Source of the DNA: UBA2233 sp002347965 [NCBI: Nitrospirae bacterium UBA2233]
GTDB lineage: Bacteria; UBA2233
Reading direction: 5' to 3'
DNA length: 15,338 nucleotides
Assembly: GCA_002347965.1 (NCBI GenBank)
Contig: DDYN01000059.1
Coordinates: 926 to 16,263, forward strand
In this document: positions 1-12,633 of the stretch, piece by piece
Numbering within the stretch: position 1 is the stretch's first letter
Layout of the letters: every line of letters begins with the position of its first letter
The notes under the pieces: generated by a model
Database searches by the model: none
What the model was told of the DNA's origin: nothing
The model's input: the letters and a program-made list of their open reading frames with translations, nothing else
Program-made: the position numbers and the translations under genes

Positions 1-263
1 TAGTCCGCATGGCCAGGGCAGTCGACGTGCGCGTAGTGGCGCTTTGCCGACTGGTACTCGACGTGGGCCGTGGCGATCGTGATGCCCCTGGCCTTCTCCT
101 CTGGAGCTTTGTCGATCGAATCAAACGGGACGTACTCGGCCAGCCCCTTCTTGGCCAGTACCTTCGTAATCGCTGCGGTGAGCGTTGTCTTGCCGTGGTC
201 GACGTGTCCGATCGTGCCCACGTTTAGATGGGGCTTGGTGCGCTCAAATTTCGCCTTTCCCAT
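1..263 (-). CDS. tuf: Elongation factor Tu, 5' part only (runs off the left edge)
   Basis: EF-Tu carries aminoacyl-tRNA to the ribosomal A site as a GTP complex in the cytoplasm. Only the first 87 codons lie in the window (normal length is near 395-400). The visible part is the start of the GTPase domain: P-loop GHVDHGKT at residues 19-26, switch I ending in [13 protein letters not shown] around 58-70, and the G3 motif DCPGHAD at 81-87, where the window ends. The ATG at 263 is preceded by AAGG and by an AAGGAG slightly further upstream, and the protein begins with the family-typical [18 protein letters not shown]. It follows fusA after 32 bases, so it is the last visible gene of the str operon. 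Many bacteria carry a second tuf copy near rpmG; whether one exists here lies outside the window. The [11 protein letters not shown] variant, rather than GITINTSHVEY, fits several non-enterobacterial phyla. Confidence 0.97.
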   Translation of the reverse strand, partial: MGKAKFERTKPHLNVGTIGHVDHGKTTLTAAITKVLAKKGLAEYVPFDSIDKAPEEKARGITIATAHVEYQSAKRHYAHVDCPGHAD

Positions 264-295
264 GGTCCTTCCGTACTCCTTGGTGGGTGAGTTTG

Positions 296-2371
296 CTATG
301 CCGCCGAAGCAACAATGCTTTGTGCAATGCCTGCCGGAACCTGATCGTAATGCGAAAACTGCATGGTATAGACCCCCCGTCCCTGCGTCATAGACCGGAG
401 CTGGGTAGCGTACCCGAACATCTCCGCCAACGGGACAACAGCCTGTACCACCTGGTTCGCCCCGCGAATTTCCATGTTCTCCAGCCTACCCCTTCTCGCG
501 TTGATGTCCCCGATAACATCGCCGAGGTATTCCTCGGGAACGACAACTTCGACTTTCATGATAGGCTCGAGCAGAACCGGTTGCGCCTTCTTTGTTCCAT
601 CTTTGAAGGCCATCGAACCAGCAATCTTAAAGGCGATCTCCGAAGAGTCCACCTCATGATAGGACCCGTCAACGACTGCAATTTTTAGGTCGACAACCGG
701 GTACCCGGCGAACACGCCGGTTTCTGCTGCCTCCTTGACGCCCTTCTCGATGGGAGAAATAAACTCTTTGGGGATAGAGCCTCCCTTTGTCTTGTCTTCG
801 AACTCTATTCCCTTGCCTCTTTCCAGCGGCTCGATTTCTAAGACCACGTGGCCGTACTGGCCCCTACCGCCAGTCTGTCGGATAAACTTTCCTTCTTGCG
901 TCACTTTCCTTAGGATTGTTTCTTTATAGGCCACCTGGGGCTTTCCGACGTTGGCTCCCACTTTGAACTCCCGAAGCAGACGGTCAACGATGATTTCGAG
1001 GTGAAGCTCGCCCATCCCCGAGATGATCGTTTCTTGGGTTTCAGGGTCCGTCTTAACCCGAAACGAAGGGTCTTCTAACATCAGCTTCCCTAGCGCGACT
1101 CCCAAAGCTTCCTGGTCCGCTTTCGTTTCCGGCTCAATGGCAACCGAGATGACAGGCTCGGGAAATTCCATACGTTCAATCAGGAGCGGATGGTTTAAAT
1201 CGGTGAGCGTATCTCCGGTGACAGCCGTCTTCAGCCCTACGGCCGCCGCAATATCGCCGGCGTACGCTTCTTTGATTTCTTCCTTCTTATTGGCATGCAT
1301 CTTGAGCAACCTTCCGATCCGCTCTTTTTTGCCCCTCTTGACATTCATGACGGTCATTCCAGAGCTTAGCACGCCAGAGTACACGCGAATGAAGGTCAGT
1401 TGTCCTACGTACGGGTCGGTCATGATTTTGAAGGAAAGCGCGCAAAACGGAGCATCGTCTTTTGCTTCGCGTATTTCCAGCTCATCTGTGACAGGGTTAT
1501 GGCCCGTAACGGGAGGAATATCCGCAGGCGAAGGCAGGTAGCTTATCACGGCATCAAGCAAAGGTTGAACGCCCTTGTTCTTGAAGGCCGACCCGCCGAA
1601 CACTGGAACAGCATGGTTCCCTAGCACTGCCTTGCGAATCGCCCGCTTTAACGCCTCTTCCGAGGCCTCTTCGCCGGCTAAGTATCGCTCCATCACCTCG
1701 TCGTCGTAATCAGCCGCTGCCTCAACAAGCTTATCCCTGTAAACCGCTACAGACTCCTGCATGCTATCCGGGATTTCGATCTCTTCGTAGACAGAACCCA
1801 TCGACGAACCATCCCAAACAAGGGCTTTTCTTCGAACCAAATCGACCATACCGACAAAGCCATCCTCTTGGCCAATCGGAAGCTGCATGACGATCGGCTT
1901 GGCGCCCAGGCGATCGTGGATTTGCGAGACGACACTTAAAAAATCGGCCCCAACCCTATCAAGCTTGTTGATGAACGCAACCCTAGGTACCCGGTATTTG
2001 CTTGCCTGCCGCCATACCGTTTCCGACTGAGGCTCGACACCCCCTACGCCGCAGAACACGGCAACGGCGCCGTCAAGCACCATAAGAGAACGCTCTACCT
2101 CAATCGTAAAGTCGACATGGCCCGGCGTGTCGATAATATTGATACGATGCCCCTTCCAAAAGCAGGTCGTTGCCGCGGATGTAATGGTAATGCCTCGTTC
2201 CTGTTCCTGGGGCATCCAGTCCATCGTGGCTGTTCCTTCGTGAACTTCGCCTATTTTATAGCCAATCCCCGTGTAGTAGAGAATGCGTTCGGTAGTGGTC
2301 GTCTTGCCCGCATCAATGTGGGCCATTATCCCGATATTCCGCACATTCTCGATCGGAATTTGCCTTGCCAT
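296..2371 (-). CDS. fusA: Elongation factor G (translocase)
   Basis: EF-G is the GTPase that moves tRNAs and mRNA through the ribosome after peptide bond formation, and it helps recycle ribosomes. The 691-residue product is normal length for the family. GTPase motifs are intact: AHIDAGKT at 17-24, RGITIT at 58-63, DTPGH at 80-84 and NKLD at 135-138. Domains II to V follow, with the C-terminal FSHYDQVP signature close to the end. The frame stays open for another 69 codons upstream, into rpsG, but the ATG at 2371 is the right start: it gives the canonical [20 protein letters not shown] beginning and is preceded by GGAG eight bases upstream. It lies 41 bases after rpsG and 32 bases before tuf. 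The stop codon is TAG. This looks like the housekeeping EF-G rather than a paralogue, because of its place in the str operon. Confidence 0.98.
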   Translation of the reverse strand: MARQIPIENVRNIGIMAHIDAGKTTTTERILYYTGIGYKIGEVHEGTATMDWMPQEQERGITITSAATTCFWKGHRINIIDTPGHVDFTIEVERSLMVLDGAVAVFCGVGGVEPQSETVWRQASKYRVPRVAFINKLDRVGADFLSVVSQIHDRLGAKPIVMQLPIGQEDGFVGMVDLVRRKALVWDGSSMGSVYEEIEIPDSMQESVAVYRDKLVEAAADYDDEVMERYLAGEEASEEALKRAIRKAVLGNHAVPVFGGSAFKNKGVQPLLDAVISYLPSPADIPPVTGHNPVTDELEIREAKDDAPFCALSFKIMTDPYVGQLTFIRVYSGVLSSGMTVMNVKRGKKERIGRLLKMHANKKEEIKEAYAGDIAAAVGLKTAVTGDTLTDLNHPLLIERMEFPEPVISVAIEPETKADQEALGVALGKLMLEDPSFRVKTDPETQETIISGMGELHLEIIVDRLLREFKVGANVGKPQVAYKETILRKVTQEGKFIRQTGGRGQYGHVVLEIEPLERGKGIEFEDKTKGGSIPKEFISPIEKGVKEAAETGVFAGYPVVDLKIAVVDGSYHEVDSSEIAFKIAGSMAFKDGTKKAQPVLLEPIMKVEVVVPEEYLGDVIGDINARRGRLENMEIRGANQVVQAVVPLAEMFGYATQLRSMTQGRGVYTMQFSHYDQVPAGIAQSIVASAA

Positions 2372-2412
2372 GGTCTCTTCTCCAAATCCTAGAAGGTCTA
2401 CGCGTCGAAAGG

Positions 2413-2883
2413 CTACCAGCGAAGGTGGGCGAAGGCCCTGTTCCCCTCGGCCATCCTGTGGGTATCCTCCTTCTTCTTTACGCTCAACCCCCTGTTGTTG
2501 AACGCGTCGATCAGCTCGAGGGCTAATTTTTCCTGCATCGCCCTCCCCTGACGCTTCTTGGCGGAAGTGATGAGCCACTTTACGGCCAAGCTGACTCTTC
2601 TCTCCTCTCTAACTTCTACAGGAACCTGGTATGTTGCACCTCCCACGCGCCTAGGCCGCACTTCAAGGAGGGGTTTTACGTTTTCTAGCGCCTTCTTGAA
2701 CAGCGTCAGCGGGTCCTCTTTGGCCTTATCCTTCACCGCTTCCATCGCATCGTAAAAGATGCGCTCCGCAACGCTCTTCTTCCCCATGCGCATCAGGCTG
2801 TTGACAAACCGGCCAACCAACATATCCCCGTAAACTGGGTCCGGTATGCCTTCTCTTTTTTCCGCCCTTCTTCTTCTGGCCAT
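2413..2883 (-). CDS. rpsG: 30S ribosomal protein S7
   Basis: S7 is a primary 16S rRNA-binding protein that nucleates assembly of the 30S head and lies near the E-site tRNA. The 156-residue length is standard. The start [10 protein letters not shown], the [13 protein letters not shown] segment, the beta-wing [17 protein letters not shown] and the C-terminal segment [10 protein letters not shown] are all typical. It begins six bases after the rpsL stop, so the two genes are probably translationally coupled. Its ribosome-binding sequence (GGGAG close to the ATG, with AGAAG further upstream) overlaps the end of rpsL. In E. coli S7 represses its own operon by binding between rpsL and rpsG; here that gap is only six bases, so any such site would have to sit inside coding sequence. 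The stop codon is TAG. Confidence 0.98.
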   Translation of the reverse strand: MARRRRAEKREGIPDPVYGDMLVGRFVNSLMRMGKKSVAERIFYDAMEAVKDKAKEDPLTLFKKALENVKPLLEVRPRRVGGATYQVPVEVREERRVSLAVKWLITSAKKRQGRAMQEKLALELIDAFNNRGLSVKKKEDTHRMAEGNRAFAHLRW

Positions 2884-2889
2884 GGCTCC

Positions 2890-3264
2890 CTACTTCTTCT
2901 GTCTTTTCGTTCCGTATTTCGAACGGCTTCGATGTCTCTCTTTAACCCCCGCCGTATCCAACGCCCCTCGAATGATATGATACCGGACACCCGGAAGGTC
3001 CTTTACCCTGCCTCCACGAACAAGGACGACCGAGTGCTCTTGAAGGTTATGGCCTTCGCCCGGAATGTAGACGGTAATCTCGTTGCCGTTCGTCAGCCTT
3101 ACTCTCGCGACTTTTCGAAGCGCGGAATTGGGCTTCTTCGGCGTTGTCGTGTACACGCGGATACAAACTCCACGTTTCTGCGGACATCCTGCAAGGGCCG
3201 GGGATGCCGTCCTTATTTTGGGTTTCTCACGCCCAAGCCGCACAAGCTGGTTTATTGTCGGCAT
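2890..3264 (-). CDS. rpsL: 30S ribosomal protein S12
   Basis: S12 sits at the decoding centre and controls translational accuracy. The product has 124 residues. The conserved block [14 protein letters not shown] places the two streptomycin-related lysines at K43 and K44, both unchanged. [12 protein letters not shown] contains K88 and D89, the latter being the aspartate that RimO methylthiolates in E. coli. The sequence therefore predicts a streptomycin-sensitive, wild-type S12. The ATG at 3264 was chosen because it gives the family-typical MPTINQLVR start and lies nine bases after AGGAG; an in-frame GTG two codons upstream is only three bases from that site and is less likely. It is the first gene after a predicted promoter in the rpoC-rpsL gap. 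The stop codon is TAG. Confidence 0.98.
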   Translation of the reverse strand: MPTINQLVRLGREKPKIRTASPALAGCPQKRGVCIRVYTTTPKKPNSALRKVARVRLTNGNEITVYIPGEGHNLQEHSVVLVRGGRVKDLPGVRYHIIRGALDTAGVKERHRSRSKYGTKRQKK

Positions 3265-3310
3265 ACTCACTCACTCCTGCTCGTCTTACTCCAAAGGTAC
3301 GTAAACGAAA

Positions 3311-3340
3311 AGTCTAAAACATATTCGGATTTCTTGTCAA
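3311..3340 (-). promoter_or_regulatory. Predicted sigma-70-type promoter for the str genes (rpsL-rpsG-fusA-tuf)
   Basis: On the minus strand a perfect -35 hexamer TTGACA (3340-3335) is followed after 18 bases by TAGACT (3316-3311), which matches the -10 consensus at four of six positions including the key A and the final T. The predicted start of transcription is near 3304, giving a leader of about 40 bases with an AGGAG ribosome-binding site before rpsL. The whole element fits in the 84-base rpoC-rpsL gap, starting nine bases after the rpoC stop. No terminator is seen in this gap, so readthrough from rpoC probably adds to transcription. This is inference from hexamer matches. Confidence 0.65.
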
Positions 3341-3348
3341 GTCATGGC

Positions 3349-7722
<4,374 letters not shown>

Positions 7723-7752
7723 ATCTCAGTCTTACCCCTTCTGTTCGCTAGG

Positions 7753-10700
7753 CTATTTGGAACGCCCTTCTTTTTCCTTAGTACCTTCTTGTTTAAGGCC
7801 TAAGTCTGTTCCATTCCCGTTGGACTCAACCAATTCGATGTCAAGCGCAAGCGACCTTAGCTCCCTCATCAGGACGTAGAACGACTCCGGGATACCCGAT
7901 GTGAGCTCTAACTTATTCTTAATGATCGACTCGTACATTGCTGTTCGGCCTGGCACGTCGTCCGATTTGACCGTTAGGAATTCTTGAAGGGCAAACGCGG
8001 CACCGTATGCCTCCATGGCCCACACCTCCATCTCGCCAAGCCTCTGGCCCCCGAACTGAGCTTTCCCGCCGAGGGGCTGTTGAGTAACGAGCGAGTACGG
8101 CCCGATTGAGCGAGAGTGAATTTTTTCCGCGGCCAAGTGGATTAACTTAAGCATGTACATATACCCGACAGTTACCTGGTTCAAAAACGGTTCGCCCGTG
8201 CGTCCGTCGTATAGCACGGTCTGTCCGGATGTCGGCAGTCCAACTTTGGCCAATAGGTCTTTGATGTCGGCTTCCTTCACACCGTCAAAAACGCTCGTAG
8301 TAATATGAACGCCATTTTGGGTGAGGAATTGGACGTACTCGAAGAATTCCTCATCGTCTAACTTCTCTAGAAAATCCTGAGCCTCCCTTGAGTCGTAAAA
8401 TTCAAGGAGAACCTGCGTGATGACCTTTCTTAGGCCTTCTCGCTTTCTTTTGAGAAGCTCTTCAAGCTTTTTTGCGTATTCGTGACAGCCCCATCCGATA
8501 TGGGCTTCTAGGATCTGGCCAAGGTTCATCCTCGATGGAACGCCGAGAGGGTTAAGCACCATGTCGACGGGAGTCCCATCGGCCACGAAAGGCATGGCTT
8601 CAATCGGAAGAATGACGGAGACAACCCCCTTATTTCCATGTCGTCCCGCCATCTTGTCTCCGATATGGAGCTTTCGTTTGATGGCCAGGATTACCCGTAC
8701 TTTTTTGAGAACACCAGAAGGAAGCTCTTCTCCCTTCTTGAGTTTTTGGATCTTTCGGTTATAAAATTCGATCAGCTCTGAGGCTTGAAGCTCGTAAGAG
8801 GTCCACGAATCCGAGAGGTTTTTCCGAATATCCCGATCCTCCAGGATCAGCCTTCTTAGGTCTTCTTTTTGAAGGGTATCAAGAAGGGCCCTGTCAAGAA
8901 CCGTCCCCTGTTTGAGCTTGAGATTGAGCTGAACATCTTGAGCAAGTACCTTGCCTTCGAGGCTAGAGCGGACATAGCGAAGAAAGCTCTTTTCGATGAT
9001 CCGGAGTTCCTCTTGCATCAGGCTTCTTAGTCTCTGAAGCTCCTCTCGTTCGTCAAGCATGCCATAATCATCTTTATCAACGTCCTTTTTGGTAAAGATT
9101 CGGGCGCCGATAACCGTCCCTTCGACCCCTGGCGGCACACGAAACGAGGTATCCTTGACATCGCTTGCCTTATCGCCAAAGATTGCACGCAGAAGCTTTT
9201 CCTCGGGCGACAGCTGGGTTTCTCCCTTGGGAGTTATTTTCCCCACCAGAATGTCACCCGGCATAACGTAGGCCCCTATCCGTACAACTCCCGATTCGTC
9301 CAAATCTTTTAAAGCCTGATCTCCGACGTTCGGGATATCCCTAGTAATTTCTTCTTTTCCGAGCTTTGTTTCTCGGGCTACGCATTCGAAATCCTCGATA
9401 TGCACGGACGTGAACACGTCTTCTCGGACAAGCCGTTCGCTCACGACGATGGAGTCCTCAAAGTTGTACCCGCCCCACGGCATGAACGCTACCAAGATAT
9501 TCTTTCCGAGCGAAAGTTCCCACCTTGACATCGACGGGCCGTCCGCCAAAACCTCTCCTTCTTGTACGCGCATGCCTACCCTAACCATCGGCCTTTGGCT
9601 GAGAGATGTATTTTGGTTAGACTTTCTAAACTTCTCCAGACGGTATACATCTACGACGGGCATGAAGGTATCAGCCTCGCCTAACGGGCGGACTACAATC
9701 CGGTTGGCATCTACACTCTCCACAACTCCCGATCGTTTTGCTTGAATGCACAGCCTTGAATCTCGTGCAACCACGCTCTCGATGCCGGTTCCTACGACTG
9801 GAGGTTCGGGGCTGACAAGCGGAACAGCCTGTCTTTGCATGTTCGAGCCCATTAATGCCCTGTTTGCATCGTCGTGCTCCAGGAAAGGAATCAAGGAGGC
9901 GGCGATGCTTACAAGCTGAGCAGGAGAGACGTCCATGTAGTCGACTTCGCTCGGTGCTACCCGGATAAACTCTCCGCTTCTTCGGCATAGCAAAAGGCTG
10001 GATTTAAAACGGCCATCCTCGTCTACAGGTTCGTTCGCTTGGGCGATGGAGTGGTCTTCTTCTTCGTATGCTGCAAGATAGACGATCTCGTCGACAACCT
10101 TCCCGTCGATTACACGCCTGTAGGGCGTTTCGATAAACCCGAATTCATTGATTCGGGCGTAGGTTGTAAGCGAAGAAATCAACCCAATGTTTTGCCCCTC
10201 CGGGGTTTCAATAGGGCAAATCCTTCCGTAATGAGACGGATGAACGTCCCGAACCTCAAACCCGGCCCTTTCCCGAGTGAGCCCCCCAGGGCCTAATGCG
10301 CTTAGCCGCCTCTTGTGGGTGGTTTCCGCAAGCGGGTTTGTCTGGTCCATAAACTGAGAGAGCTGCGAACTTCCAAAGAACTCTTTAAGGACAGCCATTA
10401 CGGGCTTCGGGTTTACTAGGTCGTGCGGCATTAGGTCGGCTATGGATGAGGCAGAACTGAAACGCTCCTTGATTGCTCTCGTCATCCGAAGGAGCCCAAG
10501 TCTAAAATGGTTCTCGACGAGTTCTCCAACTGTTCTAACCCTACGGTTGCCCAAGTGGTCAATATCGTCCGGCGTTACCCCTGGCAGCCCGGCTTTTAGA
10601 CGAAGCAGGTAATCGATGACGCAAAGAATGTCCTCCTTGCGCAGCACTCGCTCTTCAGGATGCCCCGGTTCGAAGCCCTTTGACTTGAACACGTCTCTTA

Positions 10701-12003
10701 GCTTTAGGTTAAGCTTGTGCCTTCCAACCCTGGTTAAATCGTAGCGTTCTGGGTTAAACAGTAGATCGTTCAGAAATTGCCCCGCAAATTCTTCCGTGAT
10801 GCTCGTTAAGCCGCTCCCAGGCCTTAACCTACGCACAATCTCCTTTTGAGCCTCGAACGCGGTCTTGCATTTGTCTTGATCCTGAAGCAGGGCTTTTCGC
10901 ATGACCGAATCGCTTTTGACTTCGTCGATAAACAGGACTTCGAACGGCTCCAGGTCCGAGCTGGCAATCGTCTCGATCTTGGCCCGCGTCAACTCCTCGT
11001 TACACTTGGCAATAACCTTCCCGCTTGCGGGGTCAATCAAGGTTTTTGCAAGTACCCTTCCTTCTAGCTGTTCAAGCGGGAGGCGAAACGTTTCAATTTT
11101 TTCCTCCCTAAACTTAGCGAGCAACATTCGGGTGATTTTTCTGTCTTTTTCTACTAAGATCCTATCTTCCGAAGGGTGAAGAAAGTCTGCATACGCCTTG
11201 ATCCCCGCATGGACCTGGTTGTCGAACGAGAAAATTGCCTGGCCATTGCAGATTGCTACCGCCTCCTTTTTGCCTTCGTAGAAGAAGTTCAGCAGGTATT
11301 CTTCTGAAAACCCGAGCGCCCTGAGGAATACGCCAACGGGAAGCTTTTTACGCTTATCGATCTTCAGCTGGAGGTTTTCGTTCGAGGCGAACTCAAGGTC
11401 TAACCATGAACCACGATAAGGAATAATCCGAGCGGCAAACACCGGCTTACCGGTAGTGCTTCCTGCTTGCTTTTCGACCTCAAAGAACACGCCAGGGCTT
11501 CTGTGGAGCTGGTTGACCACAACTCTCTCGACCCCATCAACAATGAAGGTTCCCCTCTCGGTCATTGCCGGAATCTCGCCGAAGTAGGTGTCCTGTTCCC
11601 TCATGTCCCGAATGCTACGGGCGTGCGTTTCAGGGTCGGTCTCGATCAAGACAAGTCGAAATATGACCTTCATGGCGTAGGCATAAGTTAACCCCCTCTC
11701 CCTACACTCTTCCTCGTCATGCTTAGGGGGGTAAAGCTCGTACCGGAGGTATTCCAAAGACGCTTCCCCGGAAAAATCATCGATAGGGAAAATGGCATGA
11801 AATGCGCCTTCGATACCAACCTTAGCCCTATCTTCAGGCTCGATATCTAACTGAAGGAATTGACGGTAGGATTGCCTTTGGTGCTCTAGGAGGTCTGGTA
11901 TCTCGAGTACTGTCTTTATTTGTGCATAACTCTTTCGAAGGAGTTTTGCACTATTTTTTCTTGAAATAGTCATCTCCTTTTCTCTGAGAGGGGCAATATT
12001 CAT
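7753..12003 (-). CDS. rpoB: DNA-directed RNA polymerase subunit beta
   Basis: Beta is the second large catalytic subunit of RNA polymerase and the target of rifampicin. From the ATG at 12003 the product has 1416 residues. The rifampicin region is intact, with D553, H563 and S568 matching E. coli D516, H526 and S531, so the sequence predicts a sensitive enzyme. E. coli-like insertions SI1 (roughly 245-365) and SI2 (roughly 975-1090, helical) are both present. GDKMAGRHGNKG near 1115 and GGKAQFGGQRLGEMEVWA are conserved core motifs. A charged tail of about 20 residues follows the usual C-terminal ALDIELVE. The start is uncertain: ATG at 12003 follows GGGGTAGGATT, while ATG at 11973 (1406 residues, MTISRKN) directly follows AAAAGGAG with no spacer. 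The first is preferred slightly for spacing. An in-frame extension to 12102 starts with TTG and has no family support. The stop codon is TAG. Confidence 0.96.
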   Translation of the reverse strand: MNIAPLREKEMTISRKNSAKLLRKSYAQIKTVLEIPDLLEHQRQSYRQFLQLDIEPEDRAKVGIEGAFHAIFPIDDFSGEASLEYLRYELYPPKHDEEECRERGLTYAYAMKVIFRLVLIETDPETHARSIRDMREQDTYFGEIPAMTERGTFIVDGVERVVVNQLHRSPGVFFEVEKQAGSTTGKPVFAARIIPYRGSWLDLEFASNENLQLKIDKRKKLPVGVFLRALGFSEEYLLNFFYEGKKEAVAICNGQAIFSFDNQVHAGIKAYADFLHPSEDRILVEKDRKITRMLLAKFREEKIETFRLPLEQLEGRVLAKTLIDPASGKVIAKCNEELTRAKIETIASSDLEPFEVLFIDEVKSDSVMRKALLQDQDKCKTAFEAQKEIVRRLRPGSGLTSITEEFAGQFLNDLLFNPERYDLTRVGRHKLNLKLRDVFKSKGFEPGHPEERVLRKEDILCVIDYLLRLKAGLPGVTPDDIDHLGNRRVRTVGELVENHFRLGLLRMTRAIKERFSSASSIADLMPHDLVNPKPVMAVLKEFFGSSQLSQFMDQTNPLAETTHKRRLSALGPGGLTRERAGFEVRDVHPSHYGRICPIETPEGQNIGLISSLTTYARINEFGFIETPYRRVIDGKVVDEIVYLAAYEEEDHSIAQANEPVDEDGRFKSSLLLCRRSGEFIRVAPSEVDYMDVSPAQLVSIAASLIPFLEHDDANRALMGSNMQRQAVPLVSPEPPVVGTGIESVVARDSRLCIQAKRSGVVESVDANRIVVRPLGEADTFMPVVDVYRLEKFRKSNQNTSLSQRPMVRVGMRVQEGEVLADGPSMSRWELSLGKNILVAFMPWGGYNFEDSIVVSERLVREDVFTSVHIEDFECVARETKLGKEEITRDIPNVGDQALKDLDESGVVRIGAYVMPGDILVGKITPKGETQLSPEEKLLRAIFGDKASDVKDTSFRVPPGVEGTVIGARIFTKKDVDKDDYGMLDEREELQRLRSLMQEELRIIEKSFLRYVRSSLEGKVLAQDVQLNLKLKQGTVLDRALLDTLQKEDLRRLILEDRDIRKNLSDSWTSYELQASELIEFYNRKIQKLKKGEELPSGVLKKVRVILAIKRKLHIGDKMAGRHGNKGVVSVILPIEAMPFVADGTPVDMVLNPLGVPSRMNLGQILEAHIGWGCHEYAKKLEELLKRKREGLRKVITQVLLEFYDSREAQDFLEKLDDEEFFEYVQFLTQNGVHITTSVFDGVKEADIKDLLAKVGLPTSGQTVLYDGRTGEPFLNQVTVGYMYMLKLIHLAAEKIHSRSIGPYSLVTQQPLGGKAQFGGQRLGEMEVWAMEAYGAAFALQEFLTVKSDDVPGRTAMYESIIKNKLELTSGIPESFYVLMRELRSLALDIELVESNGNGTDLGLKQEGTKEKEGRSK

Positions 12004-12004
12004 A

Positions 12005-12014
12005 ATCCTACCCC
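12005..12014 (-). repeat. Ten-base direct repeat copy at the rpoB ribosome-binding region
   Basis: The minus-strand sequence GGGGTAGGAT ends two bases before the ATG at 12003. The same ten bases occur at 12093-12084 on the minus strand, inside the 3' arm of the hairpin in this gap. The copy overlaps the likely Shine-Dalgarno sequence of rpoB, so it is complementary over nine or ten positions to the 5' arm of that hairpin. Confidence 0.6.
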
Positions 12015-12061
12015 GTTGGGCATGCGGTGTGTTGAGAATTGCTTGGCAGAAAGAACCGCTC

Positions 12062-12082
12062 CCGCGTCCCTTTTGAGGGCGG
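12062..12082 (-). other. Small second hairpin downstream of the main rplL-rpoB stem
   Basis: On the minus strand, CCGCCCT and AGGG-ACG-CGG arms can fold around a CAAA loop: four inner pairs, then a three-base bulge, then three outer pairs. It begins directly after the larger hairpin at 12083-12134. There is no run of T after it, so it is not a standard intrinsic terminator. It is a weak structure and may be incidental. Confidence 0.35.
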
Positions 12083-12134
12083 CATCCTACCCCCAACCGC
12101 AAGAAGCTTACCCTTTATGGCTGGGGGTAGGACG
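12083..12134 (-). promoter_or_regulatory. Strong hairpin in the rplL-rpoB gap, possible attenuator or processing site
   Basis: In the minus-strand transcript, TCCTACCCCCAGCC (12132-12119) pairs with GGTTGGGGGTAGGA (12098-12085). This gives 14 consecutive pairs including one G-U, extendable by one more G-U and one C-G to 16 (12134-12083). The loop is 20 bases (12118-12099). No U-run follows the 3' arm, so it does not look like a simple rho-independent terminator. In E. coli the rplL-rpoB gap holds a partial terminator and an RNase III cleavage site that set the ratio of ribosomal proteins to polymerase. The same position suggests a similar role here, which is inference. The 3' arm repeats the rpoB ribosome-binding sequence. 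Confidence 0.6.
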
Positions 12135-12183
12135 AAAGAGCGATTCGGCGAACCTGGATGAAAAAAGGCTGCCGTTAGTTTAT

Positions 12184-12585
12184 TTACTTTATTTCGACCT
12201 TTGCGCCGACACCTTCGAGTTTCGACTTAATCGTCTCGGCCTCTTCCTTTGGCACGGCGGTTTTGACAGACTTCGGGGCGGCTTCGACCAGGTCTTTTGC
12301 CTCTTTAAGGCCAAGTCCCGTAATCTCTCGAACGACCTTGATCACCTGGATTTTATTCTCTCCTACCGCCGACAGCACGGCGTCGAATTCCGTCTTTTCC
12401 TCTTCTTCGGGTTGCGCGGAAGTGGCTTGCGTAGGGGCCATCATGCCAGCGCCGGCCATCATAACCGGCTGAGCGCTTACTCCGAACCTCTCCTCTAGCT
12501 CTTTTACCAAACCTTTCAACTCTAAGAGGGTAATCCCCTCTAGGTATTGGATTACATCTTCCTTGCTAATAGCCCTTGCCTCCAT
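12184..12585 (-). CDS. rplL: 50S ribosomal protein L7/L12
   Basis: L7/L12 forms the mobile stalk dimers that recruit and activate the translational GTPases. From the ATG at 12585 the product has 133 residues, slightly longer than the usual 120-130. The N-terminal dimerisation domain is about 1-36 ([19 protein letters not shown]), the flexible hinge about 37-58, and the globular C-terminal domain about 62-133, ending GVGAKVEIK. The hinge is methionine-rich ([12 protein letters not shown]) instead of the usual alanine/proline-rich run. The chosen start has AAGGGGG seven bases upstream and matches the family N-terminus. An in-frame ATG twelve codons upstream (12621) also has an AAGG five bases before it, so a longer 145-residue form cannot be excluded. 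It follows rplJ and precedes the 180-base gap before rpoB. The stop codon is TAA. Confidence 0.96.
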   Translation of the reverse strand: MEARAISKEDVIQYLEGITLLELKGLVKELEERFGVSAQPVMMAGAGMMAPTQATSAQPEEEEKTEFDAVLSAVGENKIQVIKVVREITGLGLKEAKDLVEAAPKSVKTAVPKEEAETIKSKLEGVGAKVEIK

Positions 12586-12633
12586 GGGAGTTCCCCCTTC
12601 TTGCGTTGTAGTTAGAAACATTGAAACCTTAAA

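Noticed and set aside
2372-2578. In-frame 69-codon upstream extension of fusA overlapping rpsG
   Set aside because: It reads through rpsG in another frame, has no EF-G similarity, and the ATG at 2371 has a proper ribosome-binding site and the canonical N-terminus.
3265-3270. GTG codon two codons upstream of the rpsL ATG as an alternative start
   Set aside because: It is only three bases from AGGAG, and S12 proteins normally start at MPTINQ.
10290-10395. Possible rifampicin-resistance changes in beta (T and A at positions matching E. coli N518 and S522)
   Set aside because: These are ordinary lineage variants as I recall them; the main contact residues matching D516, H526 and S531 are unchanged.
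12004-12102. Upstream extension of rpoB beginning with TTG
   Set aside because: The peptide runs across the hairpin, has no similarity to beta N-termini, and lacks a convincing ribosome-binding site.
12161-12173. GGCAGCC followed by TTTTTT just after the rplL stop, resembling a terminator
   Set aside because: The stem before the T-run would be only about three pairs with a one-base loop, far too short for an intrinsic terminator.
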